64,000 nt of DNA from UBA11612 sp963662375 (GCA_963662375.2 CAXXRP010000005.1:552750-616749), one strand, 5' to 3'. Positions 9,714 to 19,011 are shown, counted from the first letter of the stretch. The notes: generated from the sequence alone by a model not told the origin. Numbers and translations are program-made.

Positions 9714-10704
9714 GCGCGTTCTATGGGTTTTGAGCCGGAAATTTCTGCGTCAGAATTTTTTCGAACTTCCGGACAATATCCCCTCCGCAAAACGAAAGGG
9801 TGCGCTTGATCTTTTGGTGCGCAAGTGGTCGCCGTTCGCGGTTACAGCGTATACAACGCAGTGGGCCGGTCACAGGGCGTCTGTCTATGCTTGGGATAGA
9901 GACCAGGCTAATGCCGATGTGGCGGCGGCCGGATACAACCCCAAACGGTGCATGGTATGTCCCGAGACGTTTATACGAGAGCCTATTTCCGATGGATTTC
10001 GTTTGGCGACTATGGCCGACGGGTTTGAAGGCCAAGTGTGGCGGCAAGGGTTGCTCACAACTACGCGGTGGTGGGAGTCTATTCCATCTGCTCGCGACTG
10101 GTCGATGTATCTGCGCGCTGCGGGCCTCGATTTGAACCAAACGGCGGTGGACCGACCGGCACCGGTGGACTCACCTCTCCTGGCCACGCCGTGGGCTGTC
10201 ACTGGCACACCGGTCACCGCCGCGTGGGCATTTGTTCAAACTGAACGTGCGGCAGCGATCGCAGCCGTAGTCGTAGCGGCACCGTTTCTCTATCTATTCG
10301 GCCAGGCAGCGGCACTTTCGTCAGCCACAGCAGCCGCTGAGTCTACCATGGCCGAAATGGCCGAGACCAATCAGACCGTGCGGGTCGATCGCAGCACTGC
10401 ATTGGATAATCTTGATACCATCGAGTCGTACTTGTCTTTGGAGCCGTTTCCGCCACAATTTGAGATCATCGCGGCGGCGTCGAATTTTCTCCGCGACCGG
10501 AACCTAACTATTGCGGAATGGGTGTATGACAATGGAAATTTAGAACTCACGATAGCATCCCCCGCGCCCTTGGATTCGACGTTTTATATTGAGACGTTTG
10601 AGAAGGATGGACACTTCTCTGATGTCAGTGGCACAAGTGGCGTTCAACAGAAAACCCTACGGTTAAGCATGCGGATTACCCCTCAGGTATGGCCCATTCA
10701 ATGA
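9586..10704 (+). CDS. gspL: Type II secretion platform protein, GspL-like
   Basis: Start chosen at ATG 9586, close behind GCAGGTGG and 128 bases inside gspK. The frame is open further upstream but reads as shadow there. The 372-residue product has about 220 cytoplasmic residues, one membrane helix near 222-245 (AAAIAAVVVAAPFLYLFG) and a periplasmic C-terminal domain of about 125 residues, the layout of GspL/PilMN-type proteins. Sequence motifs are weak, so the call rests on topology and on its place between gspK and gspM. GspL would recruit the GspE ATPase, which is not encoded here. Confidence 0.72.
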   Translation: MPLKYLHDLAERLMGLVRSSLSQPPKRLIQAASGITELAGSDRRVLWVLSRKFLRQNFFELPDNIPSAKRKGALDLLVRKWSPFAVTAYTTQWAGHRASVYAWDRDQANADVAAAGYNPKRCMVCPETFIREPISDGFRLATMADGFEGQVWRQGLLTTTRWWESIPSARDWSMYLRAAGLDLNQTAVDRPAPVDSPLLATPWAVTGTPVTAAWAFVQTERAAAIAAVVVAAPFLYLFGQAAALSSATAAAESTMAEMAETNQTVRVDRSTALDNLDTIESYLSLEPFPPQFEIIAAASNFLRDRNLTIAEWVYDNGNLELTIASPAPLDSTFYIETFEKDGHFSDVSGTSGVQQKTLRLSMRITPQVWPIQ

Positions 10705-11360
10705 ATCTAGCGGTCGAGATGCTTCAGCAGCGCGCGTTAGAGATGCGCGCGAAGATTTTAAACCGGTTCGGTCAAGACCTTGTCGTGACCGGCAGATTGA
10801 AAGTGCTCTTAGTCGGGGCGACAACCATTCTCGTCTTTTCAGCATTTATAGGCTTGAACTCGCTCGTGGAAAGCGTGGAAAACCGCCAAGTTAGATCGCA
10901 AATTGATCTCGAACGACTGAAGGAACAGATTGAAACCAGCTCGTGGGAGGAGCGTCAAAACCAAAGCCAAGTGCTGAAATCGATTCTTGAGGAGAGGTTA
11001 TGGACTGCTCAAACCCCCGGATTGGCAGAAGCGGGCTTCGAGAGGTGGCTGCGGGAACGCCTTGCGCAGCATCATATGGAGCCACAGCAACTTCAGATTC
11101 GACGCGTTCCCGTGACGGCGGAACCCGATGCAGGCGTGGCTGAACATCCGCTTGCCGGTGTTCAGAGAATGACGGTCAAAATACTTGTGCCATTTGACCA
11201 GACCGGGTTGCTTGGTTTTTTGGCAGACATTTCCTCGGGTAACGAAACGCTTGTAGTCGAGCGCCTCATCGCGAGGTCGGGCCGTAATTCGAGGATCGAA
11301 ATGGATGTTTCCGCCTTTTTTCGCTCTCAGGAGCGCGGCACGTCCGGGGAAGCGCGGTGA
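10689..11360 (+). CDS. gspM: Type II secretion protein, GspM-like
   Basis: A 223-residue bitopic protein with a short cytoplasmic N-terminus, a membrane helix near 37-57, a coiled-coil-like charged stretch (about 58-100) and a periplasmic ferredoxin-like domain. It overlaps the end of the GspL-like gene by 16 bases, as gspL-gspM pairs often do. GspM normally stabilises GspL in the inner membrane. The family is poorly conserved and the assignment depends on context and topology. Confidence 0.68.
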   Translation: MAHSMNLAVEMLQQRALEMRAKILNRFGQDLVVTGRLKVLLVGATTILVFSAFIGLNSLVESVENRQVRSQIDLERLKEQIETSSWEERQNQSQVLKSILEERLWTAQTPGLAEAGFERWLRERLAQHHMEPQQLQIRRVPVTAEPDAGVAEHPLAGVQRMTVKILVPFDQTGLLGFLADISSGNETLVVERLIARSGRNSRIEMDVSAFFRSQERGTSGEAR

Positions 11361-11836
11361 ACAAGGTTGCATTGATCAGCCAGGTCTTACGGCCATATTT
11401 TCTCCACATCGCGGCGTTGATTTCGGTAGTCATGCTTGGCTGGGGAGTCGGCTACATAAAGGTATCCACGCCCCCCCCCGAGGTCGATATCGCCGACAAT
11501 TGGACGCTGCCGCGCTGGGCCCCGCATCAGCCAGAACAGTCATGGAGTGAATTGGCACGGCTCGAATTATGGGGCCAGGACGACCGCGCAAAAATGGTTG
11601 ATGAATCCCCCGAACCTCGTGACGATTTTCCCTGGCGTTTTATAGGTATCCTCGAGGACGGAAGTTCTCGTTTGGCGATCATCGAACTGGGCCAAGACGG
11701 TGGATTAAAGCACCTTACGACAGGCGATAATCTGCCCGACGGTGCGGAAATTTTAAGAATCGGCGCCGGCGACTTGACGTTCTCGGATAGCGGCTCGGAA
11801 GCCATTTTAAAACTCTTCAGCGTCGACGAAGACTAG
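11357..11836 (+). CDS. GspC/PilP-like inner-membrane connector protein
   Basis: Starts at GTG 11357, overlapping the gspM stop as GTGA. The 159-residue product has one N-terminal membrane helix (about 17-37), a Pro-rich linker and a small beta domain from about 90 to 152 (FIGILEDGSSRLAII ... TTGDNLPDGAEI) that resembles the homology region of GspC or PilP. That domain is known to contact the periplasmic N0 domain of the secretin, which fits the position directly before gspD. There is no PDZ domain, so it is a short GspC or a GspN/PilP-type variant. Confidence 0.65.
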   Translation: MNKVALISQVLRPYFLHIAALISVVMLGWGVGYIKVSTPPPEVDIADNWTLPRWAPHQPEQSWSELARLELWGQDDRAKMVDESPEPRDDFPWRFIGILEDGSSRLAIIELGQDGGLKHLTTGDNLPDGAEILRIGAGDLTFSDSGSEAILKLFSVDED

Positions 11837-11882
11837 AAATTCTACTGCTGAAAAATTCGATCAGATAGGGACGGGATTCACG

Positions 11883-13955
11883 ATGGATAGTTTTCACACA
11901 AAATGCCGGATCGGTGTACTTAAATGGGCGACATCGGGAGCGGTGCTAGTTTTGGCGGGCTGCGCTTCTTTCGAGGCGACCCCCATTACGACGCCGTTAC
12001 CAATTGCCAAAGCCGCCGACCGCATACCCGACGTCGCCGAATCTCTAGACCCAGAAACGAGCTCGCGTAGGGACCAACTAACCTCATCAGAAGGTCCAGC
12101 GTTGCCAGCCCCAGCTAGAGATGGTGAACCCATATTATCGTCGAAAGCTCCAAAACTGGAAGGCGAACCCCTCAGCGTTAACTTTGAAGGAATTCGGCTG
12201 CCGGCATTTATCAACGTCATTTTCGGCGAATTGCTGCGCGTCTCCTTCGATATCGACAATGCCGTTATTCAGCAACGCGACATTATGGTGACCATGCGCA
12301 CCTCCGCCCCCCTGCCGCCGGACGAATTCTATCAGGTCATTTTGGAAACACTGCAATTTTACGGCGTCAGCGTCATATATTCGAACAACGTTTACCGAAT
12401 CGTCGATGCCACTGCAGTCAAAAATCCAATCCCTCGCATCATCCGGACACGAGCAATCTCATCTATCCCGCCCGATATGAGACCTCTATTTTTTTTCCAG
12501 CCCTTGGACAATATCTCAACCTTCACCATGAATATTTGGCTGGAGCTAGCGTTGAAATCCAGAGTGCAAACCGTCGCGGTGCCCTACGCAAACGGTTTAC
12601 TCATACTGGGCAGCAAGGACGATGTCGCCGCAGCGCTGGATATTATAGAGGTTTTAGATCAACCCTACCTGGCCGGGTATAGGAGCCTCAAAATTTCTCC
12701 GGCCTTCTGGAGCGCACAAAAGCTCGCCTCACAGTTGGTTGAAATATTGACCGCCGAGGGCTACAGCATCGCCTTAGGCGGTAGCGGGCAAAATGCCATA
12801 AAGCTGATTCCCGTTGACGCACTAAATATCATTATAGCGTTCGGTACTGGAGAGGAAGCTCTGCAGCACGTATTGCAATGGGCTGCGGACCTGGACAAGC
12901 CCGGCCAAACAGTCGCAGCCCAGGGTGTGTTCTACCATCAAATCTATAACGCGAAGGCAAGCGACCTGGCCGACATCATGGAGGGCTTCCTGGAGGATGC
13001 GTCCCTAGCGCCGATGGACACCGGTCAAAACAGTAACGTCCGTAGGTCGCGGAAGATCAAGGTTGATGAGGCCCGTAACGCCCTCATCTTCGTAGGTAGC
13101 GCCGAAGAGTATGCCCAATTCCGCACACTTATTGACCAGATGGATCGCGCGCCGCTAGAGGTCATGATCGAAGCCACCATTGCCGAGGTCACTCTGAGCC
13201 GAGGCGAAAATCTAGGCGTGGTCTTTGAATTCGACGATGGTGCGAGGAACGCGCCCAACCGCACTGTGCTAACATCGGGCGAAGGAGGTATTTTCTTTAG
13301 CTTAATTCGCGACCGGGCGTCCCTGATATCCCGGATCAATGCCCTGGCCGATTACGACCGGGTGCAAATCCTTTCAAGCCCAAGACTCGTCGTGAGCAGC
13401 GGCAAAACAGCGATGATCAATGTGGGCACACAAGTGCCAATCATTACATCGCAGCAGACAGATCCGTCCGGAACAATTGGCGGAACGAGTACTATTTTGC
13501 AGTCGATTCAATACCGGAGCACAGGGGTAACATTGAGCATCGAGCCGACAATCAATTCCAGTCGACGCGTGGAGCTTACGGTGTCGCAGGATGTGAGCGA
13601 GGCTCAGGCAAACAGCTTATCAGGCGTACAAAGTCCGATTATCTTATCGCGCTCCATTAATACAACGCTGACTCTCACAGATGGAGAGACGGTCCTGCTT
13701 GGAGGGCTAATTTCTGAAAACTATAGCACCGGCAATTCCGGCATTCCCTACCTAAAAGATATCCCGTTTCTGGGGAGCTTATTTAAGACAGAGTCCCGGG
13801 GCGTGGATCGCACTGAGCTAATCATTCTTTTGACGCCGTACATTATCGACAGCCCGGAAACCTCTGGCCAAATTCGGGACGCGTTCCGCGATAAATTGGG
13901 AGAGTGGGCTAGTCCTCTCGGCAAGGTTGGAAAAAATGCGGAGAGTGAACGATGA
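11883..13955 (+). CDS. gspD: Type II secretion outer-membrane secretin GspD
   Basis: A 690-residue lipoprotein secretin: signal peptide with lipobox LAGC (Cys27), then periplasmic N-domains (about 95-420) and a C-terminal secretin domain (about 425-665) with VPIITSQQTDPSG and the LLGGLI signature near 600. It forms the outer-membrane channel. The preferred start ATG 11883 follows GGGACGGGATT. Having its own lipobox suggests it may reach the outer membrane with or without a separate pilotin; the downstream Sel1 lipoprotein could play a helper role. Intact and of normal length. Confidence 0.93.
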   Translation: MDSFHTKCRIGVLKWATSGAVLVLAGCASFEATPITTPLPIAKAADRIPDVAESLDPETSSRRDQLTSSEGPALPAPARDGEPILSSKAPKLEGEPLSVNFEGIRLPAFINVIFGELLRVSFDIDNAVIQQRDIMVTMRTSAPLPPDEFYQVILETLQFYGVSVIYSNNVYRIVDATAVKNPIPRIIRTRAISSIPPDMRPLFFFQPLDNISTFTMNIWLELALKSRVQTVAVPYANGLLILGSKDDVAAALDIIEVLDQPYLAGYRSLKISPAFWSAQKLASQLVEILTAEGYSIALGGSGQNAIKLIPVDALNIIIAFGTGEEALQHVLQWAADLDKPGQTVAAQGVFYHQIYNAKASDLADIMEGFLEDASLAPMDTGQNSNVRRSRKIKVDEARNALIFVGSAEEYAQFRTLIDQMDRAPLEVMIEATIAEVTLSRGENLGVVFEFDDGARNAPNRTVLTSGEGGIFFSLIRDRASLISRINALADYDRVQILSSPRLVVSSGKTAMINVGTQVPIITSQQTDPSGTIGGTSTILQSIQYRSTGVTLSIEPTINSSRRVELTVSQDVSEAQANSLSGVQSPIILSRSINTTLTLTDGETVLLGGLISENYSTGNSGIPYLKDIPFLGSLFKTESRGVDRTELIILLTPYIIDSPETSGQIRDAFRDKLGEWASPLGKVGKNAESER

Positions 13956-14677
13956 ACTTACGTTGGCTATCAATTTGTTTTGTTGCCGTCGCTCTGACGT
14001 CATGCAAGGCGGCGTCAAGAGGGACGGACGAAATAGCGCCCTATGGCTTGTCTGCGCAGAACACTCCGTACGTTGAAAATGAACTAGCCGAGCTAACAAT
14101 CGTGGAGCTGGAACAACGTGCAGCAGCAGGCGACACAGTGGCTCAAGCGGAATTGGGTGCCCGCTATGGTAAGGGCGAAACCGTTGAGCAGGATCTTGAA
14201 AAGGCGATAGAGATTCTGAGGGACGCGGCGACGAAAGGTGAACCGGCTGCGGAATTTTATCTCGGTACGGCCTACTATAGCGGATTGGGCGTTCCCCACA
14301 GTCAGGTCGAAGCGGTGATGTGGTTCCAAAAGGCGTCGAGCAAGGGTTATGCCCCGGCGCAGTACTGGCTTGCTGTGCTGATTAAAGACGGACGGGGCGG
14401 TATCAGCCCCAATTGGGAAGCCGCGGTACCACTACTTTGGAAATCAGCTACTCAGGGGCATAGGAATGCAGAGTTTTTGCTGGGATATGCCTACCAGATG
14501 GGCGCAGGTGTGGAAAAGAATCCCGCAGCTGCGGCCTACTGGTATCGCCGGACCCTGAGTAAGGGTTACAATATTAGAGCGGAGTTCAATCTTGCCCTGC
14601 TGATCAAGGAGGGCAGCGTAGAATGGCAATCAGGCGACCGGGAAGCGCTAAAACCTTTGTCGGCTGAGAAGCGTTAA
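13952..14677 (+). CDS. Sel1-repeat lipoprotein
   Basis: Overlaps gspD as ATGA, so it is probably co-translated with the secretin. Residues 1-18 are a lipoprotein signal ending LTSC (Cys18). From about residue 50 there are four or five Sel1-like repeats of about 36 residues (for example AEFYLGTAYYSGLGV, AQYWLAVLIKDGRGG, AEFLLGYAYQMGAGV). Sel1/TPR lipoproteins at the end of secretin operons can act as pilotin or assembly factors, as PilF does for PilQ. That role is an inference from position only. Confidence 0.8.
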   Translation: MNLRWLSICFVAVALTSCKAASRGTDEIAPYGLSAQNTPYVENELAELTIVELEQRAAAGDTVAQAELGARYGKGETVEQDLEKAIEILRDAATKGEPAAEFYLGTAYYSGLGVPHSQVEAVMWFQKASSKGYAPAQYWLAVLIKDGRGGISPNWEAAVPLLWKSATQGHRNAEFLLGYAYQMGAGVEKNPAAAAYWYRRTLSKGYNIRAEFNLALLIKEGSVEWQSGDREALKPLSAEKR

Positions 14678-14825
14678 TCGGAAACCAAGCCGTCAGCGCA
14701 ATTACGCCTCATGAACACATCGAGTATAAATCATATACATCAATGGACTACTAGGGTTGCCGTCGGGGGGGTGAAGCCCCTATAACCGGGAATATTTCCT
14801 CACGCACGGCCAACCGTTCTCATAC

Positions 14826-16556
14826 ATGACCTCGTTCGATAATAGCACGCCGAAAATGCCGGCCCCCGAAATTTGCTGGGAGAACGCGGCGCAAGCGTTT
14901 CGCGCAGGCGACCACGCCACTGCCGAAACTTGGTTTCGCAGGTGCGTGGATCAAAAACCCGACTACCCGGACGCGGCGCTAAATTTGGGCGTTCTGTTGG
15001 CAAATAGAACCAATTACCCAGAAGCGATTCAATATCTTGATCGGGCCGTGCAACTGAGTCCCAAACTGCACACTGTATTTACCTTGGCCAACACAATGCA
15101 GCGCGCCGGCAATACCAAAGGTGCAGAAAAATACTATAGAGATATCCTAGGTTCGGTCCCGGGGCATGTCCCCACGCTTCTTCAACTGGGGGAAATCAGC
15201 GAACAGCGTGGCGACCGGCAAGGCGGGCGCGAATTTTACCGGCGGGCGATGAAATCCGACGAAACAGATCTATCGGTCGCGACGAAGTATGCCATTGCAT
15301 CGTGGGCCGACGATCCGGCGGAAACAGCCGCGGTCCTCGACAACTACTTGGCACACCGTGACCTTAATGCCAAAGGGCGCATAAAACTCTTGCTTAGCCT
15401 AATCATATACAAAGAGTTTCACGAGCGGATAAAACGTGGCTTGATGCCCTACCATGCCACGAGCCTAGGAGAATTGTTTTTCACTTACACAAAATCTGAA
15501 TTTGATGAACTCCGGCGACTCATTATGGAGGACGCGGAAAACAATCCTACCGACCCTACTGGCCAGATAAGAAAATTTTTAGCTCACTTCTGTTCGAATG
15601 ACCGCTTCAACGCACAAAAATGCCTGCCGCATTTTCAGAGTACCGTGGCTGGCCAGATCTGGGACGCCGTAACCTTTGATCCAGCTTTTTATCAAGCACT
15701 TGAAAAAACAACCGATGAGGACCTCGTTAAGGGTCTGCCGTCGGTGCAGGATGTGGTGTCCGCAGAGTTCTCGGGAAAACCCATTGCCTACCTATCGTGC
15801 AACTACGTCTATTTCGAGAATTTTGCAGCCCCAATGCTGCGCTCCATGGCAAGCGTGGCGCCCGGCGCCCAAGCCCATGTGCACATCATGGATGCCACCG
15901 GCGAGCAATTGGACGCTGCCTCCGTGTTTTGCAAAGGCCTCACGGTCCTCACGGTTGCGGTCTCCGCCGAACAGCCCGGCGTCGATAAACAGGGAAACAT
16001 GACCGCGCGCTCTTATTACCACGCGATCCGTTTCATTCGCTATTATCAACACCTCGTTTACTACAAGCGAACACTGTGGCTCATGGACGTCGACGCCCTA
16101 TTCAATCGTGATCCGGGCGTCATGTACGAAACATTGGGCGACAAAGATGCAGCCATGCGGATTCGTGCCGGCCGCCTAGAGCCCTGGAATCAGTTTAACG
16201 CTTGCATCGTCGCGGGCACACCCAGGGCACCAAGTTTTGAGTATTTCCGCCTAATCGCCGCCTACATCGCCCATTTCTATCGGAAAAACGCACTACGTTG
16301 GGGAATAGATCAGCTGGCGATGTACGGGGTTTTCGAATACCTGCGCGACAATAGCCGTGCGCCGGCTCTAATGTTTCTGGACGACAAGGCTATCGATTAC
16401 GAATACCTCCAAGATGGTATCGTCTGGTGTAACTCGGGAAGAAGCAAATTTCTCCACATGCAGCGCAATGCCGACGGCACGATGGTGGTCGACGACCCGG
16501 ACCGCGCTGCCTATGTTAAGTCCTTCGAGAAATATTATGCGCCGCTAAACGGTTGA
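14826..16556 (+). CDS. TPR protein with nucleotide-sugar glycosyltransferase-like domain
   Basis: A 576-residue protein. Residues 15-160 are TPR repeats. About 315-560 look like a GT-A type glycosyltransferase, with the acidic metal-site motif DVDALF near 421 in the context LWLMDVDALFNRD and an aromatic-rich substrate region after it. It differs from the two TPR proteins at the start of the window, whose second domain is heptosyltransferase-like. It follows the secretion cluster after a 148-base gap. A role in glycosylating the envelope or a secreted protein is likely; donor and acceptor are not determinable. Confidence 0.65.
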   Translation: MTSFDNSTPKMPAPEICWENAAQAFRAGDHATAETWFRRCVDQKPDYPDAALNLGVLLANRTNYPEAIQYLDRAVQLSPKLHTVFTLANTMQRAGNTKGAEKYYRDILGSVPGHVPTLLQLGEISEQRGDRQGGREFYRRAMKSDETDLSVATKYAIASWADDPAETAAVLDNYLAHRDLNAKGRIKLLLSLIIYKEFHERIKRGLMPYHATSLGELFFTYTKSEFDELRRLIMEDAENNPTDPTGQIRKFLAHFCSNDRFNAQKCLPHFQSTVAGQIWDAVTFDPAFYQALEKTTDEDLVKGLPSVQDVVSAEFSGKPIAYLSCNYVYFENFAAPMLRSMASVAPGAQAHVHIMDATGEQLDAASVFCKGLTVLTVAVSAEQPGVDKQGNMTARSYYHAIRFIRYYQHLVYYKRTLWLMDVDALFNRDPGVMYETLGDKDAAMRIRAGRLEPWNQFNACIVAGTPRAPSFEYFRLIAAYIAHFYRKNALRWGIDQLAMYGVFEYLRDNSRAPALMFLDDKAIDYEYLQDGIVWCNSGRSKFLHMQRNADGTMVVDDPDRAAYVKSFEKYYAPLNG

Positions 16557-16572
16557 TGCGGAGAATTACGAT

Positions 16573-16818
16573 ATGGAAGGCGACTTACTAACGGCTGACT
16601 TGATAATCACGTCAATTATTCTCCTGATCGAAGTCGCTCTTTTCACGGTCTGCTTTTTTCAATCAAAAAAGCCTGCCGACCCGTTGAAGCCGCGCGTTAT
16701 TCCCTACGCCCTCATCATGATCCTGTTGGTGGGCGCTATCCTAGCGACCTTAGCTCATATGGTTAGCCTAGTGACGGGCCAGCAACTGCAACCGCGCAAA
16801 CCAAAAGGCATGAGGTAG
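16573..16818 (+). CDS. Small two-helix membrane protein
   Basis: An 81-residue protein starting at ATG 16573, 8 bases after GGAG. Two hydrophobic helices (about 9-31 and 44-66) are separated by a Lys/Pro-rich loop, with a basic tail. It lies 16 bases after the TPR-glycosyltransferase gene and is probably in its operon. Family not recognised. Confidence 0.6.
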   Translation: MEGDLLTADLIITSIILLIEVALFTVCFFQSKKPADPLKPRVIPYALIMILLVGAILATLAHMVSLVTGQQLQPRKPKGMR

Positions 16819-16838
16819 ATTCTGGCTGGACTGAGCTA

Positions 16839-17450
16839 TCAGCTTACGGATTGCGTCGGCTGCTCCATAGCCGTTTCCGCGGTCCAGCCCATGGCCGTGT
16901 CCAAAATAGCGTGCAGAATTGCCTGGTGGGATATTTCAACAAAGCCATAGGCCCGCGCCGCGACGTAAAAATTGATATCGCCGGCTTGCCGCAGCGAGTT
17001 GCCTGCCAAAAAACCGCTCAACGTGACGACAAAACAGCGCCGCGCCCTGGCAACGTCCACGGCGTTCAGAATATTTTTCGATTCGCCGGAAGCAGAAATA
17101 GCGATCAATACGTCACCTTCCGCTCCTAGCATCTCCACCTGCTTGGAAAAAACCTGATCGTAACCCAAATCGTTGCCAAGGGAGGTCAGAGAAGACGCAT
17201 CATTGAAGGTCAAAGCGCGCACGCCGCCGTTTTTTGCAAAATCGATCGCCATGTGCCCGGCGATGCCAGCGGACCCCCCGTTGCCGATGAACATCACTTT
17301 ATTGGGGCCGCGCACGATCCGAACCATGGCCTCGCGCACGCGCGCCATACCCTCGTCCACTGAGATGTCGCCGTCGCCGGGGAGGTTGACGCGGGCGGAA
17401 CGCAGAGTCTCGTTGAGTGCGTCCGTATAGGCGCGAAAAAGAGATGACAT
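16839..17450 (-). CDS. SIS-domain sugar-phosphate isomerase, GmhA-like
   Basis: Start chosen at ATG 17450 because GGAAGG lies just upstream; earlier in-frame Met codons lack such a site. The 203-residue product is one SIS domain with the sugar-phosphate loop FIGNGGSAGIAGHMA near 60, a second loop ISASGESKN near 116, and a C-terminal helix EISHQAILHAIL near 182. The size and N-terminal helix fit phosphoheptose isomerase (GmhA) and DiaA-type proteins. GmhA converts sedoheptulose-7-phosphate for LPS heptose synthesis. The remaining heptose genes are not in the window, so the substrate is not certain. Confidence 0.72.
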   Translation of the reverse strand: MSSLFRAYTDALNETLRSARVNLPGDGDISVDEGMARVREAMVRIVRGPNKVMFIGNGGSAGIAGHMAIDFAKNGGVRALTFNDASSLTSLGNDLGYDQVFSKQVEMLGAEGDVLIAISASGESKNILNAVDVARARRCFVVTLSGFLAGNSLRQAGDINFYVAARAYGFVEISHQAILHAILDTAMGWTAETAMEQPTQSVS

Positions 17451-17582
17451 GGCAGCCTTCCAATCCATTGCGGGGATACAGCCGCGCATCCGGCGTGCTT
17501 CCCGCAGGCACACATTCTACCCGTTTGACCACCGAGACTCTACCGGCACTTGACCCGAGCTCGGCGGCGATGTACCAAGCAC

Positions 17583-17634
17583 ATCGTGGTGATTTGGAGA
17601 CTGGATTGCGGCCACGTTAAAAACCGCTAAAAGG
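17583..17634 (+). promoter_or_regulatory. SAM-II riboswitch aptamer upstream of metZ
   Basis: The order of elements matches the SAM-II (metA-type) aptamer known from Alphaproteobacteria. A helix pairs CGTGG (17585-17589) with CCACG (17612-17616); the conserved GGTGATTTGG follows. The pseudoknot arm GCGG (17608-17611) pairs with CCGC (17624-17627), and the A-rich tail CTAAAAGG ends the element. A terminator hairpin follows before metZ. S-adenosylmethionine binding would be expected to lower expression of metZ. Confidence 0.88.
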
Positions 17635-17646
17635 TCGAGGGCAAAC

Positions 17647-17678
17647 GCCCCCGCCGGAACCGGTCGGGGGCTATTTTT
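17647..17678 (+). terminator. Terminator hairpin of the metZ leader
   Basis: A G+C stem pairs 17647-17653 with 17665-17671, extended inside by CCGG/CCGG around an AA loop, and is followed by TATTTTTAT. It sits between the SAM-II aptamer and the metZ ribosome site, the right place for a riboswitch-controlled attenuator. Confidence 0.75.
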
Positions 17679-17697
17679 ATGCCCGCAGGAACTAAGG

Positions 17698-18897
17698 ATG
17701 ACGGCCATGACCGCAGACTACGAAGCCCAGCGAAGGTGGAGCCTGCAAACTCAGTTGGTGCGCGGCGCGACAGAGCGCAGCCCGTTTTCAGAAACCAGCG
17801 AAGCGATTTTCATGACCTCCGGCTACGTCTATGAAAATGCCGAGGAGGCCGAAGCCGCGTTTAAGGGTGATGTCGAACGATTTGTCTATTCACGTTTCCG
17901 CAACCCCACGGTCGCCATGTTTGAAAAGCGTCTGGCACTTGTCGAAGGCGCTGAGGATTGTCGCGGCACAGCTAGCGGCATGGCCGCCGTTTTCGCGGCC
18001 CTCGCCTGTCACCTGAGCGCGGGTGATCGTCTTGTGGCGTCCCGGGCCCTGTTCGGCTCATGTCACATAATCTGCGTGGACCTTTTGCCCCGCTTCGGTG
18101 TAAAGGTCGATTTTGTGGATGGCGCGGACATAGCGCAATGGGAGACGGCGCTCTCTACCCCGGCGAACGCCGTGTTTTTGGAAACACCGTCCAACCCCGG
18201 GCTCGAAGTGATCGATCTTGCGAAGGTCTGTAGCCTGGCCCACAAAGCCGGCGCACTGGTCGTGGTCGACAACGTGTTCGCAACTCCGATTCTACAAAAA
18301 CCGTTACGCTACGGCGCCGACGTCGTTGTCTATTCAGCAACCAAGCACATCGACGGACAGGGGCGTTGCCTCGGAGGAGCAATCCTTAGCACCAAAGATT
18401 TCATTGTCGAAAAGCTCACGCCCTTCTTCCGCCACACCGGCCCCAGTATGTCACCATTCAACGCTTGGATCTTGCTCAAGGCGCTTGAGACACTCGAATT
18501 ACGCGTAACGCAGCACTGCGACAACGCCATGATCGTCGCAGGCGCGCTGGAAAAACGAAAGGGGCTTACCCGTTTGCTTTATCCTGGCCTTGATAGCCAC
18601 CCGCAACGTGCCCTGGCTGCGGCACAGATGTCCTCAGGCGGATCGATCATTGCGTTTGAGTTGGCCGGCGGCAAGGACGCGGCGTTCCGATTCCTCAACC
18701 AACTCACGCTCATAGACGTCTCCAATAACTTGGGTGATGCTAAGAGTCTCGCCTGCCACCCCGCGACAACTACGCACCACCGCCTCACGCCGGAAGAGAG
18801 GGCCCACCTCGGCATCACCGACGGTTTCGTTCGTCTTTCGATCGGCTTGGAAGACGTCGGCGACATCATCGCCGATGTGACCCAAGCCTTGAGCTGA
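17698..18897 (+). CDS. metZ: O-succinylhomoserine sulfhydrylase MetZ
   Basis: A 399-residue Cys/Met-metabolism PLP enzyme of full length. The PLP-lysine motif SATKHIDGQGR is near 212-222, and the family segments RFRNPTVAMFEKRLA and GHxx-type C-terminal loop (ACHPATTTHH) are present. It makes homocysteine directly from activated homoserine and sulfide. ATG 17698 is chosen because AGGA lies 8 bases upstream. The SAM-II aptamer and terminator upstream make regulation by S-adenosylmethionine very likely, which also supports the methionine-pathway role over cystathionine enzymes. apaG and folE follow. Confidence 0.93.
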   Translation: MTAMTADYEAQRRWSLQTQLVRGATERSPFSETSEAIFMTSGYVYENAEEAEAAFKGDVERFVYSRFRNPTVAMFEKRLALVEGAEDCRGTASGMAAVFAALACHLSAGDRLVASRALFGSCHIICVDLLPRFGVKVDFVDGADIAQWETALSTPANAVFLETPSNPGLEVIDLAKVCSLAHKAGALVVVDNVFATPILQKPLRYGADVVVYSATKHIDGQGRCLGGAILSTKDFIVEKLTPFFRHTGPSMSPFNAWILLKALETLELRVTQHCDNAMIVAGALEKRKGLTRLLYPGLDSHPQRALAAAQMSSGGSIIAFELAGGKDAAFRFLNQLTLIDVSNNLGDAKSLACHPATTTHHRLTPEERAHLGITDGFVRLSIGLEDVGDIIADVTQALS

Positions 18898-19011
18898 AAC
18901 CGTCTCGAAGCCGGTACGCAATAAGGCTTTTCCGGAAACCGGCGACAGTATGGAATCTTGTGTTCGGTAAGGTAAAATGATCCCAGTATTGTTAAGGTAG
19001 ATTTTATCCAC

